Assembly: GCA_026415135.1 (NCBI GenBank)
Contig: JAOAHS010000037.1
Location: forward strand, 62,001 to 126,000
DNA length: 64,000 nucleotides
From: Calditerrivibrio sp.
GTDB taxonomy: Bacteria; Chrysiogenota; Deferribacteres; Deferribacterales; Calditerrivibrionaceae
Reading direction: 5' to 3'
In this document: positions 28,739 to 38,367 of the stretch, piece by piece
How the letters are laid out: every line of letters starts with the position of its first letter
How positions within the stretch are numbered: position 1 is the first letter of the stretch
The notes under the pieces: model-generated
Databases searched by the model: none
What the model was told of the DNA's origin: nothing
What the model saw: only the letters and a program-made list of their open reading frames with translations
Made by a program: the position numbers and the translations under genes

Positions 28739-29993
28739 CCTTTTCCCTTACTATTTGGGCACCCAAAGCATTCATCTTTTTATCAAAATCTTCATAGCCC
28801 CTGTCGAGGTGATAGATTCTGTGGATATTAGACTCACCTTCCGCCATCATGGCGGCGATCACAAGCCCAGCACTTGCTCTTAGATCTGAAGCCATAATAT
28901 CAGCCCCAGTAAGCCGTTCCACCCCTTTTATAACCGCTGATCTATCCTTGAGTCTTATGTCAGCCCCCATTCTCTTCATCTCCGACACATGCATGAACCT
29001 GTTTTCAAAGATATTTTCGGTAATAACCGATAGCCCTTTGGCCTTTGTCATAATTGCCATAAACTGGGCCTGCATATCCGTTGCAAAACCGGGGTAAGGC
29101 TGAGTAACAACATCTGCAGATTTTAAAACACCACTAGATGAAATTTTTAAAGTATTTTTATTTACTATCTTTATTTGACAACCAGTTTCTATCAATTTAT
29201 CAATAGTAGCCTTCATCGCCTCAACGGGCGCATCTTCTATTAAAACTTCCCCACCCACTCCAGCTACAGCACACATAATAGTTCCTGCTTCAATTCTATC
29301 TGGCATTACAGAGTAGTCTGTAGGAGATAGTTCAGAGACTCCCCTAATCTTGATTACATTTGTACCTTCGCCGGTGATATCTGCCCCCATCTTTTTTAGA
29401 AACCTGGCCAAATCCACCACCTCAGGTTCCTGGGCAGCATTGTAAAGTATCGTCTCCCCTTCAGCGAGGGTAGCAGCCATCATAATATTTTCTGTACCAG
29501 TAACAGTAACAAGATCAAAATATATTTCTGTCCCTTTAAGTCTATCGGCCTCTGCAATAATATAACCATGCTCAATATCCACCCTTGCACCCATTTGGAC
29601 CAAAGCTTTTATATGTTGATCCACAGGCCTTTCCCCTATGGCACAACCACCGGGCAACGAAACCTTTGCCCTCCCCTTTTTTGCTACTAAGGGCCCCAAA
29701 ACCAAGACACTAGCTCTCATCGTCTTAACCAACTCATAAGGAGCTGTCCAGAGATCTACCACATCATGATTTTTTATATACACCCTATTTTCTGAAAAAT
29801 CATAATCCATTCCCAAAACTTTTAAAAGCTTGAGCATGGTCTTCACATCCATCAGATGAGGTACATTATCTATAACATACTCACCAGATGTCAAAATGGT
29901 TGCGGCAAGAATAGGTAATGAGGAGTTTTTCGCACCACTTATCTTAATCCTACCGTTTAAAGAATGACCACCTGTTACCCTGAATTTGTCCAT
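28731..29993 (-). CDS. murA: UDP-N-acetylglucosamine 1-carboxyvinyltransferase
   Basis: 420 residues. First committed step of peptidoglycan synthesis, transferring enolpyruvate from PEP to UDP-GlcNAc. GAKNSSLPILAATIL starts the fold. The active-site Cys117 is retained in PGGCAIGERPVDQHI, so the enzyme should be fosfomycin-sensitive in principle. It overlaps prmC by 19 bases. Confidence 0.96.
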   Translation of the reverse strand: MDKFRVTGGHSLNGRIKISGAKNSSLPILAATILTSGEYVIDNVPHLMDVKTMLKLLKVLGMDYDFSENRVYIKNHDVVDLWTAPYELVKTMRASVLVLGPLVAKKGRAKVSLPGGCAIGERPVDQHIKALVQMGARVDIEHGYIIAEADRLKGTEIYFDLVTVTGTENIMMAATLAEGETILYNAAQEPEVVDLARFLKKMGADITGEGTNVIKIRGVSELSPTDYSVMPDRIEAGTIMCAVAGVGGEVLIEDAPVEAMKATIDKLIETGCQIKIVNKNTLKISSSGVLKSADVVTQPYPGFATDMQAQFMAIMTKAKGLSVITENIFENRFMHVSEMKRMGADIRLKDRSAVIKGVERLTGADIMASDLRASAGLVIAAMMAEGESNIHRIYHLDRGYEDFDKKMNALGAQIVREKDE

Positions 29994-30799
29994 ACCATAA
30001 CCCTATCTATACCAGCGTAATCTTTTATAAAATATATATCTTCCTCCTGAAAGATCTCTTCCAAACCAGATTTCATCCCAATACCTATTTCAAAAAATAC
30101 AACAGTATTTTTCTTACATGATTTGGATAATATTCTCAATAGTTTTTTATAGAACAAAAATCTATCTTCACCCGCAAATATAGCTATAGATGGCTCATAA
30201 TACAAAGACCTGTCTAATTTTTCATAGTTAGCAACATAAGGGGGATTACATAATACTACATCAAATTTAGACAAATCAAGGGCATCCAAACTACTCAGAA
30301 CATCCATGCACACAAGATCAGCCCTCTCAGTCAAGACAAACATATCCCTGTTTATTTTACTTACGTCCAGCGCAGGTAAACTGATATCCACTCCTACACC
30401 TTTAGCATTAGTCTTCTCTAAAAGGTAAGCAAGTAAAAGTACCCCAGAACCTGTACAAATATCTAAAACCTTTTCATTAACCAATCCCAACTTTAAAGCA
30501 CTCTCTACCAATATCTCACTCTCATGTCTGGGGATTAGAACCCGTTCATCCACATAAAAATCATACCCATAAAAATTTCTCTTTTTTGTTACATAAGCAA
30601 CAGGATACCCATCAAATACCTTTTGTAAAATATATTTTCTATATCCGTTTAAAGATATTGTATCATTTAAGTGTTCAAAGACTTTGTCATAATCCACATG
30701 CAAAAGAAAAGATAAAAATTCTTTCGCCTGATAAGATGGTAGTAATGATAAAAGTTCAGTATATAGTGCCGATACTTTTATACGATCCCAATCAAACAA
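29975..30799 (-). CDS. prmC: Release factor glutamine methyltransferase
   Basis: 274 residues. It methylates the Gln of the GGQ motif in release factors. An N-terminal helical domain precedes a Rossmann methyltransferase domain with DICTGSGVLLLAYLL (SAM binding) and the catalytic NPPY motif in VLCNPPYVANY. The start is TTG with AAGGGTG upstream. It lies directly behind its substrate's gene prfA. Confidence 0.94.
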   Translation of the reverse strand: MFDWDRIKVSALYTELLSLLPSYQAKEFLSFLLHVDYDKVFEHLNDTISLNGYRKYILQKVFDGYPVAYVTKKRNFYGYDFYVDERVLIPRHESEILVESALKLGLVNEKVLDICTGSGVLLLAYLLEKTNAKGVGVDISLPALDVSKINRDMFVLTERADLVCMDVLSSLDALDLSKFDVVLCNPPYVANYEKLDRSLYYEPSIAIFAGEDRFLFYKKLLRILSKSCKKNTVVFFEIGIGMKSGLEEIFQEEDIYFIKDYAGIDRVMVWTNSG

Positions 30800-30808
30800 A
30801 ACACACCC

Positions 30809-31879
30809 TTACAAACCGATATTTTTTAGTCTCTCAGCCTGATCATGGGTTATAAGGGCATCAATTATCTCATCCAACTCACCTTCCATCACCATATCAA
30901 GGTTGTAAACAGTCAGATTAACTCTGTGATCGGTAAGCCTATTTTGGGGGAAATTATACGTCCTGATCCTTTCACTTCGATCCCCTGAACCCACCTGCTG
31001 TTTTCTACTTTCAGCCAGTTCACTTTTCTGTTTTTCTATCTCCATTTCCAATATCTTTGATTTCAAAAGCTTCATAGCTTTTTCTTTATTTTTTATCTGA
31101 CTTCTTTCATCTTGACAAGCCACAACAACACCTGTAGGTATATGGGTTATCCTCACAGCTGAGTCGGTAGTATTCACGTGCTGTCCGCCTGCACCAGACG
31201 ATCTATAAACATCTATCCTTAAATCTTTGGGATCTATGTGAACATCCACATCATCAGCCTCAGGTAAAACCGCCACAGTACATGCAGATGTGTGAATTCT
31301 TCCACTGGCCTCAGTCTCGGGTATCCTCTGAACCCTATGCCCACCAGCTTCAAATTTAAGCTTACTATAAGCATTTTTCCCTTTTACCAATAACACTACC
31401 TCTTTGTACCCACCCATACCAGTCTCATTGGCATCGATAATCTCAGTTTTCCATCCGCACTTTTCAGCGTATCTCATATACATCCTTAAAAGATCTGCTG
31501 CAAAAAGGGAAGCCTCTTCCCCACCTGTACCAGCTCTTATCTCAATATAGATATTCTTTTCGTCAAAAGGGTCCTTTGGCAATAGTAAAAGTTTTAACTC
31601 TTCCTCAATCTTTTCCAGTTTTTTTCGGCCTTCTTCCACCTCAATCTCAGCTAATTCGATGAGATCTTTGTCCCCACCATCCCGGAGAATAGCCTCAGCC
31701 TCTTCGACAGCTTTTTTCACATCTTTATATTCCACATACTTTTCCACAACAGGCTTAAGCTCAGAATGTTCTTTACTAAGCTGCTGATAAAGCTTTATAT
31801 CGCTTATCACATTTGGATCAGAAAGCTTTTCTGTAAGCTCATTGTATTTTTGATATACCTCTTCTAATTTATCAAACAT
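30809..31879 (-). CDS. prfA: Peptide chain release factor 1
   Basis: 356 residues. The GGQ motif that triggers peptidyl-tRNA hydrolysis is in [16 protein letters not shown]; the stop-codon recognition region reads [15 protein letters not shown]. The N-terminal helical domain and C-terminal [14 protein letters not shown] complete the fold. The PxT tripeptide is PET here instead of the usual PAT/PVT, still in the class I RF1 pattern. Overlaps the DUF1385 gene by 8 bases. Confidence 0.95.
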   Translation of the reverse strand: MFDKLEEVYQKYNELTEKLSDPNVISDIKLYQQLSKEHSELKPVVEKYVEYKDVKKAVEEAEAILRDGGDKDLIELAEIEVEEGRKKLEKIEEELKLLLLPKDPFDEKNIYIEIRAGTGGEEASLFAADLLRMYMRYAEKCGWKTEIIDANETGMGGYKEVVLLVKGKNAYSKLKFEAGGHRVQRIPETEASGRIHTSACTVAVLPEADDVDVHIDPKDLRIDVYRSSGAGGQHVNTTDSAVRITHIPTGVVVACQDERSQIKNKEKAMKLLKSKILEMEIEKQKSELAESRKQQVGSGDRSERIRTYNFPQNRLTDHRVNLTVYNLDMVMEGELDEIIDALITHDQAERLKNIGL

Positions 31880-32777
31880 ATATCAACCCTTCCTTTCTTT
31901 CATTTTTATCGAGTGCTTCTTTGATAGATATGAGAGCCACTTCCAATTGACTATCATCAGGCTCCTGTGTGGTGATTTTCTGCAACCACAAACCAGGTGC
32001 TATAAGCATTTTGACAAAGGTATTATCCTGATATTTTGCACTAAGCTTTAAAATCTCATAGGATACCCCTGCAATTACTGGCACAAAAACAATCCTGGCT
32101 AAAAACTTTACTATGAAATGGGAATCCTTTGGAATGAGGGTAAAAACGAATATAGATACAATCATTACGATCAGCAAGAAACTCGTCCCGCATCTCGGAT
32201 GAAACCTACTCATCTGCCTTGCATTTTCCACTGTCAACTCTTTACCACTTTCAAAAGTGTATATAGATTTGTGTTCCGCACCATGATATTGAAAAACCCT
32301 TTTTATATCCTTAAAAAAAGAAATAAAGTAAATATACAACACGAAGAACACCACCCTTATCACCCCATCCACGAGGTTATAAACAAGAAAGGAGCGCTCA
32401 ATTATTGGAAAAACATACTTTAATAAATCAGTAATCAATAATGGTAAGAACAAAAAAAGTAAAATCCCCAAACCAAAACCGATAACCATTGTGATAAAAA
32501 CCTCTTTAAAAGAAAGTTTCTCTTCACCCTCTCCCAACGCGTGATGAGCACTGAAATTTAGTGCCTGTATACCTAAAACAAGGGCATCATACAACCCTAT
32601 TAACCCTCTAATAAAAGGCTTTTTAAAAAAACTGTTGGAATCGATCTTTATATCCTTTTTTTGAATAACTATAGTGTTATCTGGCCTCCTCACAGCTATA
32701 ACAAATTTAGAAGGAGCTCTCATCATAACCCCCTCAATGACCGCCTGGCCACCTATATTCACTTTACACTCACTCAT
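31872..32777 (-). CDS. DUF1385-family membrane protein
   Basis: 301 residues with about five membrane helices. The N-terminal [17 protein letters not shown] and the central [13 protein letters not shown] with [14 protein letters not shown] mark the DUF1385 (YqhQ-like) family, of unknown function. The neighbourhood rpmE-thyX-DUF1385-prfA-prmC is a recurring bacterial arrangement. I start at ATG 32777 with an AGGTG element upstream; a GTG three codons earlier is possible. Confidence 0.88.
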   Translation of the reverse strand: MSECKVNIGGQAVIEGVMMRAPSKFVIAVRRPDNTIVIQKKDIKIDSNSFFKKPFIRGLIGLYDALVLGIQALNFSAHHALGEGEEKLSFKEVFITMVIGFGLGILLFLFLPLLITDLLKYVFPIIERSFLVYNLVDGVIRVVFFVLYIYFISFFKDIKRVFQYHGAEHKSIYTFESGKELTVENARQMSRFHPRCGTSFLLIVMIVSIFVFTLIPKDSHFIVKFLARIVFVPVIAGVSYEILKLSAKYQDNTFVKMLIAPGLWLQKITTQEPDDSQLEVALISIKEALDKNERKEGLIYV

Positions 32778-32800
32778 TTTTTTCACCTGATAAAGATTTT

Positions 32801-33526
32801 TTAATTAAGACGGTTATACTTCTTAAGAAGTTCAAGGTATTTTTTTCGAACGTCTGCAGCCTGACCACAAGTCATCTCACCTTCCGGGCATTTTTCAGTT
32901 ACACACCCAGGGCCAGCAAATTTAAAAACAGCAGGAGCCACCTCCATACACAACTTTAACATCTCTTCAGCCATTTGCCTTATCTCCCACTGTGCTCTGT
33001 TGCAACATCTCAATTTGAAAAAATGTAATAACTCCCTTGCATTCATGGTAACTATAATTTTTGTCTCGCAAGCATTTGGTAAGATATACCTTGCATCCTC
33101 AGCTGGAATATCTTGGGATATCATCTCTGAATAAAGCAACGCCAACTCCTTCATAAGGGCGGCATATCTAACGTAATATCGCTCATGATGCTTTATAGAC
33201 GGAGGAACTATATAATCAATATCCTCCCTATGCTTAACATATCGCTGGGACTTTTGGGAATAGCTCGCAATCCTGTGTCTAACCAACTGGTGCGTCAAAG
33301 CCCTCGAGACCCCTTCAATACCAAAAGTAAAAGATATATGCTCCAATACAGAATGATGACCTATTTTGACAATCTTCTCTATAAAAAGGGTTTGTTCTTT
33401 CTCGGAAATCTTGTCCAGTAGCTCCCCAATAGATGCATCTGAGTAACACAATTTTGCAGATAAAGCCACAACCCTTTCTGGATCAGGGGTGTGGCTTAGC
33501 AATCTAACCGATAGACCTGTTTCCAT
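32801..33526 (-). CDS. thyX: Flavin-dependent thymidylate synthase ThyX
   Basis: 241 residues. The ThyX signature is RHRIASYSQKSQRY (residues 83-96), which binds dUMP and FAD. EHISFTFGIEGVSRALTHQL lies just before it. It makes dTMP using FADH2, without the dihydrofolate by-product of ThyA. The ATG lacks a clear ribosome binding site. It follows rpmE after 12 bases. Confidence 0.95.
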   Translation of the reverse strand: METGLSVRLLSHTPDPERVVALSAKLCYSDASIGELLDKISEKEQTLFIEKIVKIGHHSVLEHISFTFGIEGVSRALTHQLVRHRIASYSQKSQRYVKHREDIDYIVPPSIKHHERYYVRYAALMKELALLYSEMISQDIPAEDARYILPNACETKIIVTMNARELLHFFKLRCCNRAQWEIRQMAEEMLKLCMEVAPAVFKFAGPGCVTEKCPEGEMTCGQAADVRKKYLELLKKYNRLN

Positions 33527-33538
33527 AAAGATGGGGCA

Positions 33539-33751
33539 CTACTTTTTCTTTGCAGAAGCCTCGTATTTTTTCATAAACTTTTCCACTCTACCAGCAGCGT
33601 CAACAAATTTCTGTTTACCAGTAAAAAATGGATGGCAATTAGAACAGATAGCAATACCTGTCTTTTTAGCAGTAGATATTGTCTTTATCTCATTTCCACA
33701 TGCACAATTGAAAACAACCTCTTTTACATTTGGATGAATACCTTTTTTCAT
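33539..33751 (-). CDS. rpmE: 50S ribosomal protein L31 (zinc-binding type)
   Basis: 70 residues: MKKGIHP at the start, then CACG and [12 protein letters not shown]. Four Cys supply a C+ type zinc site. It ends in a lysine-rich tail. The ATG at 33751 follows GAGGTG; a GTG five codons earlier is rejected. It is the first gene of the long minus-strand cluster and lies about 25 bases behind a predicted transcription start. Confidence 0.95.
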   Translation of the reverse strand: MKKGIHPNVKEVVFNCACGNEIKTISTAKKTGIAICSNCHPFFTGKQKFVDAAGRVEKFMKKYEASAKKK

Positions 33752-33783
33752 TACCGCACACCTCACAAAATATTAAGACTACA

Positions 33784-33811
33784 TGTATAGCACAAATATA
33801 TTTTTTTTCAA
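33784..33811 (-). promoter_or_regulatory. Predicted promoter of the rpmE-thyX-... cluster
   Basis: On the minus strand TTGAAA (33811-33806) and TATACA (33789-33784) are separated by 16 bases. Transcription would start near 33777, giving a leader of about 26 bases before rpmE. The sequence between 33767 and 33896 otherwise holds only AT-rich DNA. Confidence 0.5.
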
Positions 33812-33896
33812 CAAAAATTTCTACACAATCTAATTTATGATTTTTCTTACAAACAAAAACATTAAAACAAAGCGGAACTGCTGTTAATATAACATT

Positions 33897-34611
33897 ATGA
33901 AAAAAAGATTACCCATAGGTGAGTTCAACATCGCAAACCTCATCAATGATGGTTTTTTATACGTGGATAAGACGCAATTTGTATATAAGCTATTAACATC
34001 TTCCAAGTATTACTTCCTTTCTTGCCTCCACCGGTTTGGAAAATCTTTGTTTGTATCCACACTGGAGCAGGTCTTTAAAGGGAACAAAGATCTTTTTAAG
34101 GGGCTATGGATATATGAGTCAGGTTATGATTGGGGATTTTATCCAGTTGTAAAAATAGACTTTAATCAGATTTAAGAGTTTTTCTAAGGATGAGTACAAT
34201 GTTTATACGAAGATATATGATAAGTTATCGGTGGGTGATGTGGCTGGATTTATTTCTGTTGTAAGTTCGATATTTGCATTTATCCCTTATGAGGAAGGTA
34301 TTAGGTTGAATGAGGGGAGTTTCCATACGTTGTTTTACCTTATGTTATCAGCAGGTGGTTTACCAGCAAGGAGTGAGGTGCTAAACTACAGTGGTAGGAT
34401 AGATATGGTATTGGAGATGAGGGATAAGGTATATATCTTTGAGTTTAAGTGTAATCAGAGTGCAGAGGTTGCTCTAAACCAGATAAAAGAAAGAGACTGC
34501 CATAGACAGTATCTACATAGTGGTAAGAATATCTATCTTGTGGGTATAAATTTTGTTGTTCAGAAAAGAAATATAGAGGACTATAAAGTTACTTTTATAT
34601 ATCCAAGTTAG
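33897..34611 (+). pseudogene. Remnant of an AAA-ATPase-like / PD-(D/E)XK nuclease-like gene
   Basis: Two fragments of one family lie in different frames. The first (33897-34175) has the N-terminal PIGEFNIANLINDGFLYVDK and a P-loop variant, LHRFGKSLF, and stops after IDFNQI. The second is open from about 34168 and ends at 34611. It carries EGSFHTLFYLML and the C-terminal nuclease-like motif GRIDMVLEMRDKVYIFEFK, with the Asp and Glu-x-Lys retained. Intact members are about 500-560 residues; some 270-300 central codons are missing and the frame shifts at the joint. A short GTG-started product (34231-34611) is possible but no ribosome site is obvious. Confidence 0.8.
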
Positions 34612-34647
34612 GGTAAAGTTTAAGCCACTAAACTTATTGTTCTGACT

Positions 34648-34681
34648 AAAAAACACTGCCCCTATGCTTATAGAGGCAGTG
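34648..34681 (-). terminator. Intrinsic terminator of the mgtA-mgtC operon
   Basis: A 12-bp stem with one mismatch (34654-34665 against 34670-34681; outer arms CACTGCC and GGCAGTG) and a four-base loop is followed on the minus strand by six T (34653-34648). It lies 20 bases after the mgtC stop codon. Confidence 0.85.
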
Positions 34682-34700
34682 ATGAGTCTAATAAGTAATA

Positions 34701-35399
34701 TTATTCTTGATTAGTTTGTATTTCCCAGCTAACAGAAGATACACTCGATTCAAGACTTAGTCTCGATACTACATCTTCCAAAATTGTTTGAGCATGAATA
34801 TTTGCTATAACCTCTGCCTTTATACATACCTTTTTACCTTCATCTATATCTTCACTGTGAAGACTTCTTAGTAGTAAATGACTTGGAGCCAACATTTGAA
34901 CCAACAGTGTTCGTAAGTGTAATTCACCCTCTGGCAAACATTTTAGTTTTACAATGTATATCTGTTCTAATTCATTAGCGCCTTTTCCGAAACGATCTAT
35001 ATAAATTGCAATAGGCCTAAGTAGTATGTTACTCAATAAAACCAGAATTGTTGTTGCCACTGCTGCATATGTGTGTCCTGAACCAGCTAATACACCTACA
35101 GATGCTGAGCACCAAAGGGTTGCTGCTGTATTTAACCCACGAATTCCAGAACTTTCCCGAATAATTAAGCCAGCACCTAGAAAGCCTATTCCAGAAACAA
35201 CCTGTGCTGCAATACGTGTTGGGCTATTTTCACCTTCTACCAAAGTAGTTAGTATTACGAAGGCAGCAGAACCAAGTGAAACCAAGGTATTGGTTCTTAA
35301 CCCTGCAGCTCTCTGTCTTATTTGGCGTTCCAAGCCTATCAGAATACCAAGTCCTAATGCAGTTAAAAGGTTTGTAAGAACATTTAGATTAAAAAACAT
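34701..35399 (-). CDS. mgtC: MgtC/SapB-family protein
   Basis: 232 residues. The N-terminal hydrophobic domain of about five helices carries LGILIGLERQIRQRAAGLRT and GIGFLGAGLIIRESSGIRGL, the MgtC signature. The C-terminal part of about 90 residues is a soluble ACT-like domain. MgtC proteins are linked to growth in low Mg2+ and to modulation of the F-type ATPase in pathogens. It follows mgtA by 24 bases with AAGGGG upstream and is followed by a terminator, so the two form one unit. Confidence 0.92.
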   Translation of the reverse strand: MFFNLNVLTNLLTALGLGILIGLERQIRQRAAGLRTNTLVSLGSAAFVILTTLVEGENSPTRIAAQVVSGIGFLGAGLIIRESSGIRGLNTAATLWCSASVGVLAGSGHTYAAVATTILVLLSNILLRPIAIYIDRFGKGANELEQIYIVKLKCLPEGELHLRTLLVQMLAPSHLLLRSLHSEDIDEGKKVCIKAEVIANIHAQTILEDVVSRLSLESSVSSVSWEIQTNQE

Positions 35400-35423
35400 A
35401 ATTTTTACCCCTTAGAAGAAGTG

Positions 35424-38069
35424 TTAAAGCCAAGTTTTAAATCTTTTAATATAAATAGTTTTTACCGTTTGAGTTAGGAGCATGTAAGAGCCAAGTATCA
35501 AAACAAGCCAGATGAAATATGTTGGTGGAAGAGGCTGTAAACCTATGGAAGCGCCAAAGTGGGAAAAAGGTATGATTATACCTGTGAAAACTATTAAGCT
35601 AGTCATTATCATTACAGGGGTAGAGGCCCGGCTTTGAATGAAGGGTATCTTTTCAGTCCTTATCATGTGTACAATAAGTGTTTGAGAAAGTAATCCTTCG
35701 ATAAACCACCCTGACTGGAAAAGTGACTGTACTTCTGGGGAATTAGCTTTAAAGACATACCACATTACCAAATAGGTAACAATATCAAAAATGGAACTAA
35801 TAGGGCCTATCCAAATCATAAATCTAGCTATATCATCTGCTATCCATTGACGTGGTTTTTTAAGGTACTCTTCATCCATTGTATCCCATGGGATAGATGT
35901 TTGAGAGATATCATAACATAAATTCTGTACTAATAGGTGCACTGGCAACATGGGCAAAAATGGTAAAAACGCACTTGCTGTAAGTACGCTAAAGACATTG
36001 CCAAAATTTGAACTAGCGGTCATCTTTATATATTTAATAATATTACCAAAAACTTTACGTCCCTCAACTACACCTTCTTCTAATACCAATAGACTTTTTT
36101 CCAAAAGGATAATATCAGCTGATTCTTTTGCAATATCTACTGCAGAATCAACTGAGATACCAACATCTGCGTCTCTTAAGGCAATTGCATCATTGATACC
36201 ATCACCGAGAAAACCCACTGTGTGACCTTTTTGCTGTAGTGCCCTAATGATTCTAGATTTGTGATATGGGGTAAGTTTTGCAAAAACTGTTGTATTCTCA
36301 GCTCGTTGGGCAAGCTCTTCGTCACTTAGCATATCTATTTCATGACCCAACATGATATTATCTACAGTTAGCCCAACATCTTTGCAAACTTTTTTTGTTA
36401 CAATTTCGTTGTCACCTGTAAGTATTTTTACACTTACTCCATATTCCCTTAAAGCTTTGATTGCGGGAAATGCTGATTCTTTAGGGGGATCGAAAAATCC
36501 TATAAATCCCATTAAAACGAGGTTACTTTCATCAGCTATACTGAAGATATTTTCGTTAGGTACATCATTTTTCTGGGCAACAGCTATTACACGTAGTCCA
36601 TCTTTATTGAGTTCTTTTACTTTTTTTAAGGCTTCTTCTTTTATACTTTCCGTCAAAGGTATAACTTCCCCCTGATATTCCACAAGGGTACAAACAGATA
36701 GCATTTCTTCCACTGCACCTTTTGTGACAAGTTGACGTTTTCCAGCTCCATTTTCAAGTACAACGGACATTCTTTTGCGTGTAAAATCAAATGGTATTTC
36801 ATCTACTTTTTTATATATATGTTCTATACCTTCAAGCCCTTCCTCTCTCCCTTTTTGTAAAATGGCTACATCAAGAAGGTTTTTAAGTCCAGTTTGATAA
36901 TAGCTATTAAGCCATGCGTGTCGTAATACCCTTTTTTCCTCGTTACCATGAACATCCAGGTATTTCATCAATACCACTTTGTCTAAAGTAAGGGTACCAG
37001 TTTTATCGGTGCAGAGGATATCCATAGCTCCAAAGTTTTGAATGGAATTTAGTCTTTTAACAATAGTCTTTTTTTTAGACATTGTTACTGCACCTTTTGC
37101 AAGATTGGTGGTTACAACCATTGGAAGCATCTCTGGGGTTAAACCTACTGCTATGGCAAGAGCAAAAAGTATAGCTTCAAACCAGTCTCCTTTTGTAAGA
37201 CCGTTTATGAAAAAAACAATAGGAACCATAAAGGCCATGAATTTGATTAAGAGCCAACTGACACTGTTCACTCCTTTGTCAAAACTTGTAATAGCACGTC
37301 TGCCAATTATTGATTGGGCTACAGAACCGAAATAAGTGTTACTACCTGTTGCCACAACTACACCAATAGCTGTGCCGCTTACTACATTTGTTCCTAATAA
37401 GCAGATGTTTTCTAATTCTGTTATGTTAATTTTTGAAGTAGGATATATTTTTGCTTCAGTTCGTTTTTCTACAGGTTCGGATTCTCCTGTTAATGTTGAT
37501 TGACTCACAAATAAGTCTTTTGATGAAATCAGACGCATATCTGCTGGTATCATATCTCCAGCGGAAAGATATATTATATCACCAGGTACTATATCCTTCA
37601 TCAAAATCTCTTTTTTCCCAGAATCTCTGCGAAGTACGGTGGTGGTTACTCTAACCATCTCTTTTAGTTTTTCTGCTGATTTATTGGATTTATATTCCTG
37701 AAAAAAGCGTAAAAAACCACTGATTGTAACCATTAAAGAAATAACTATTAAAGTCTTGTAGCTTCTATCTTCAGGGTGTGCAAATATGATATCTGTGAAA
37801 AGAGAAACGGTAGCAATGGCTAACAAAATTATGTTAAAAGGGTTTATAAATGATTTTATCAGGTGAATGTACCATGGAGTAGGTTTTTCTTGGGTGATTA
37901 CGTTATCACCATATTGCTCGAGTCTTTTTAAGGCTTCTTCATCAGATAAACCTGTTACGTCTGTTTGTAGTTTTTTTAGAACATCTTCTAAAGATTGTTG
38001 GCTATAAAAGACAAGCTTATCTTTTAGGTTATTGCTCTCGTTAATTGGGTTTAAGAATCTATTTTTCAT
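35424..38069 (-). CDS. mgtA: Magnesium-translocating P-type ATPase
   Basis: 881 residues. Type IIIB P-type ATPase importing Mg2+ through the inner membrane. The phosphorylated Asp lies in CTDKTGTLTLDKV (about residue 353); TGES (LTGESEPVEKR), KGAVEEML and GDGINDAIALRDADVGIS mark the actuator, nucleotide and hinge segments. An N-terminal cytoplasmic region precedes about ten membrane helices. AGGAGG is nine bases before the ATG. Its leader is long and structured (38070-38398), and mgtC lies downstream. The symbol mgtA versus mgtB is a matter of convention. Confidence 0.94.
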   Translation of the reverse strand: MKNRFLNPINESNNLKDKLVFYSQQSLEDVLKKLQTDVTGLSDEEALKRLEQYGDNVITQEKPTPWYIHLIKSFINPFNIILLAIATVSLFTDIIFAHPEDRSYKTLIVISLMVTISGFLRFFQEYKSNKSAEKLKEMVRVTTTVLRRDSGKKEILMKDIVPGDIIYLSAGDMIPADMRLISSKDLFVSQSTLTGESEPVEKRTEAKIYPTSKINITELENICLLGTNVVSGTAIGVVVATGSNTYFGSVAQSIIGRRAITSFDKGVNSVSWLLIKFMAFMVPIVFFINGLTKGDWFEAILFALAIAVGLTPEMLPMVVTTNLAKGAVTMSKKKTIVKRLNSIQNFGAMDILCTDKTGTLTLDKVVLMKYLDVHGNEEKRVLRHAWLNSYYQTGLKNLLDVAILQKGREEGLEGIEHIYKKVDEIPFDFTRKRMSVVLENGAGKRQLVTKGAVEEMLSVCTLVEYQGEVIPLTESIKEEALKKVKELNKDGLRVIAVAQKNDVPNENIFSIADESNLVLMGFIGFFDPPKESAFPAIKALREYGVSVKILTGDNEIVTKKVCKDVGLTVDNIMLGHEIDMLSDEELAQRAENTTVFAKLTPYHKSRIIRALQQKGHTVGFLGDGINDAIALRDADVGISVDSAVDIAKESADIILLEKSLLVLEEGVVEGRKVFGNIIKYIKMTASSNFGNVFSVLTASAFLPFLPMLPVHLLVQNLCYDISQTSIPWDTMDEEYLKKPRQWIADDIARFMIWIGPISSIFDIVTYLVMWYVFKANSPEVQSLFQSGWFIEGLLSQTLIVHMIRTEKIPFIQSRASTPVMIMTSLIVFTGIIIPFSHFGASIGLQPLPPTYFIWLVLILGSYMLLTQTVKTIYIKRFKTWL

Positions 38070-38132
38070 TTTTATGAACCTCCTTTTGTAAGTATTTGAG
38101 TGATCGATTGTTTACACTTTTAAGCTTTAACG

Positions 38133-38155
38133 AAAAAAGTACGCATAACTTTTTT
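38133..38155 (-). promoter_or_regulatory. Perfect 8-bp AT-rich hairpin in the mgtA leader
   Basis: AAAAAAGT-N7-ACTTTTTT forms an uninterrupted inverted repeat whose 3' arm ends in six T on either strand, so on the minus strand it could act as a weak intrinsic terminator 64 bases before mgtA. A second stem (AATTTCCCTT against the complementary AAAGGAAATT, 38192-38214) lies just upstream on the transcript, followed by only four T. Confidence 0.45.
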
Positions 38156-38262
38156 ACAAAAAGACAAAAAAATACTTCTTGTTGTTTCTAAAATTTCCCT
38201 TATTAAAGGAAATTGTTAAATGACCAGCAGTTTGTTCGGTTGATTTTTTTGCTTAGGCGGGG

Positions 38263-38367
38263 TTAGATTGACATCTTCAGTGATGCCAAATGGTAACCGG
38301 AATTGATATTTACCGAACACCTACTGGAATGTTTTGTGCTATAACTATCGTAAGGTCCCGATTCCAT
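38263..38367 (-). CDS. Putative 34-residue leader peptide upstream of mgtA
   Basis: An ATG at 38367 with GAGGTG nine bases upstream opens a 34-codon frame ending in TAA at 38263. The peptide begins MESGPYDSYSTKH and ends ASLKMSI; it is Ser/Tyr-rich with one Pro and one Cys, and has no membrane segment. It lies between the mgtA promoter and mgtA, in the position of the enterobacterial MgtL peptide, but shows no proline run like MgtL. Whether it is translated or merely falls within a structured RNA is open. Confidence 0.45.
   Translation of the reverse strand: MESGPYDSYSTKHSSRCSVNINSGYHLASLKMSI

Noticed and set aside
34231-34611. A stand-alone small nuclease-like gene
   Set aside because: The frame is open upstream of the GTG and continues the family of the 33897 fragment; no ribosome site is seen, so I treat both as one pseudogene.
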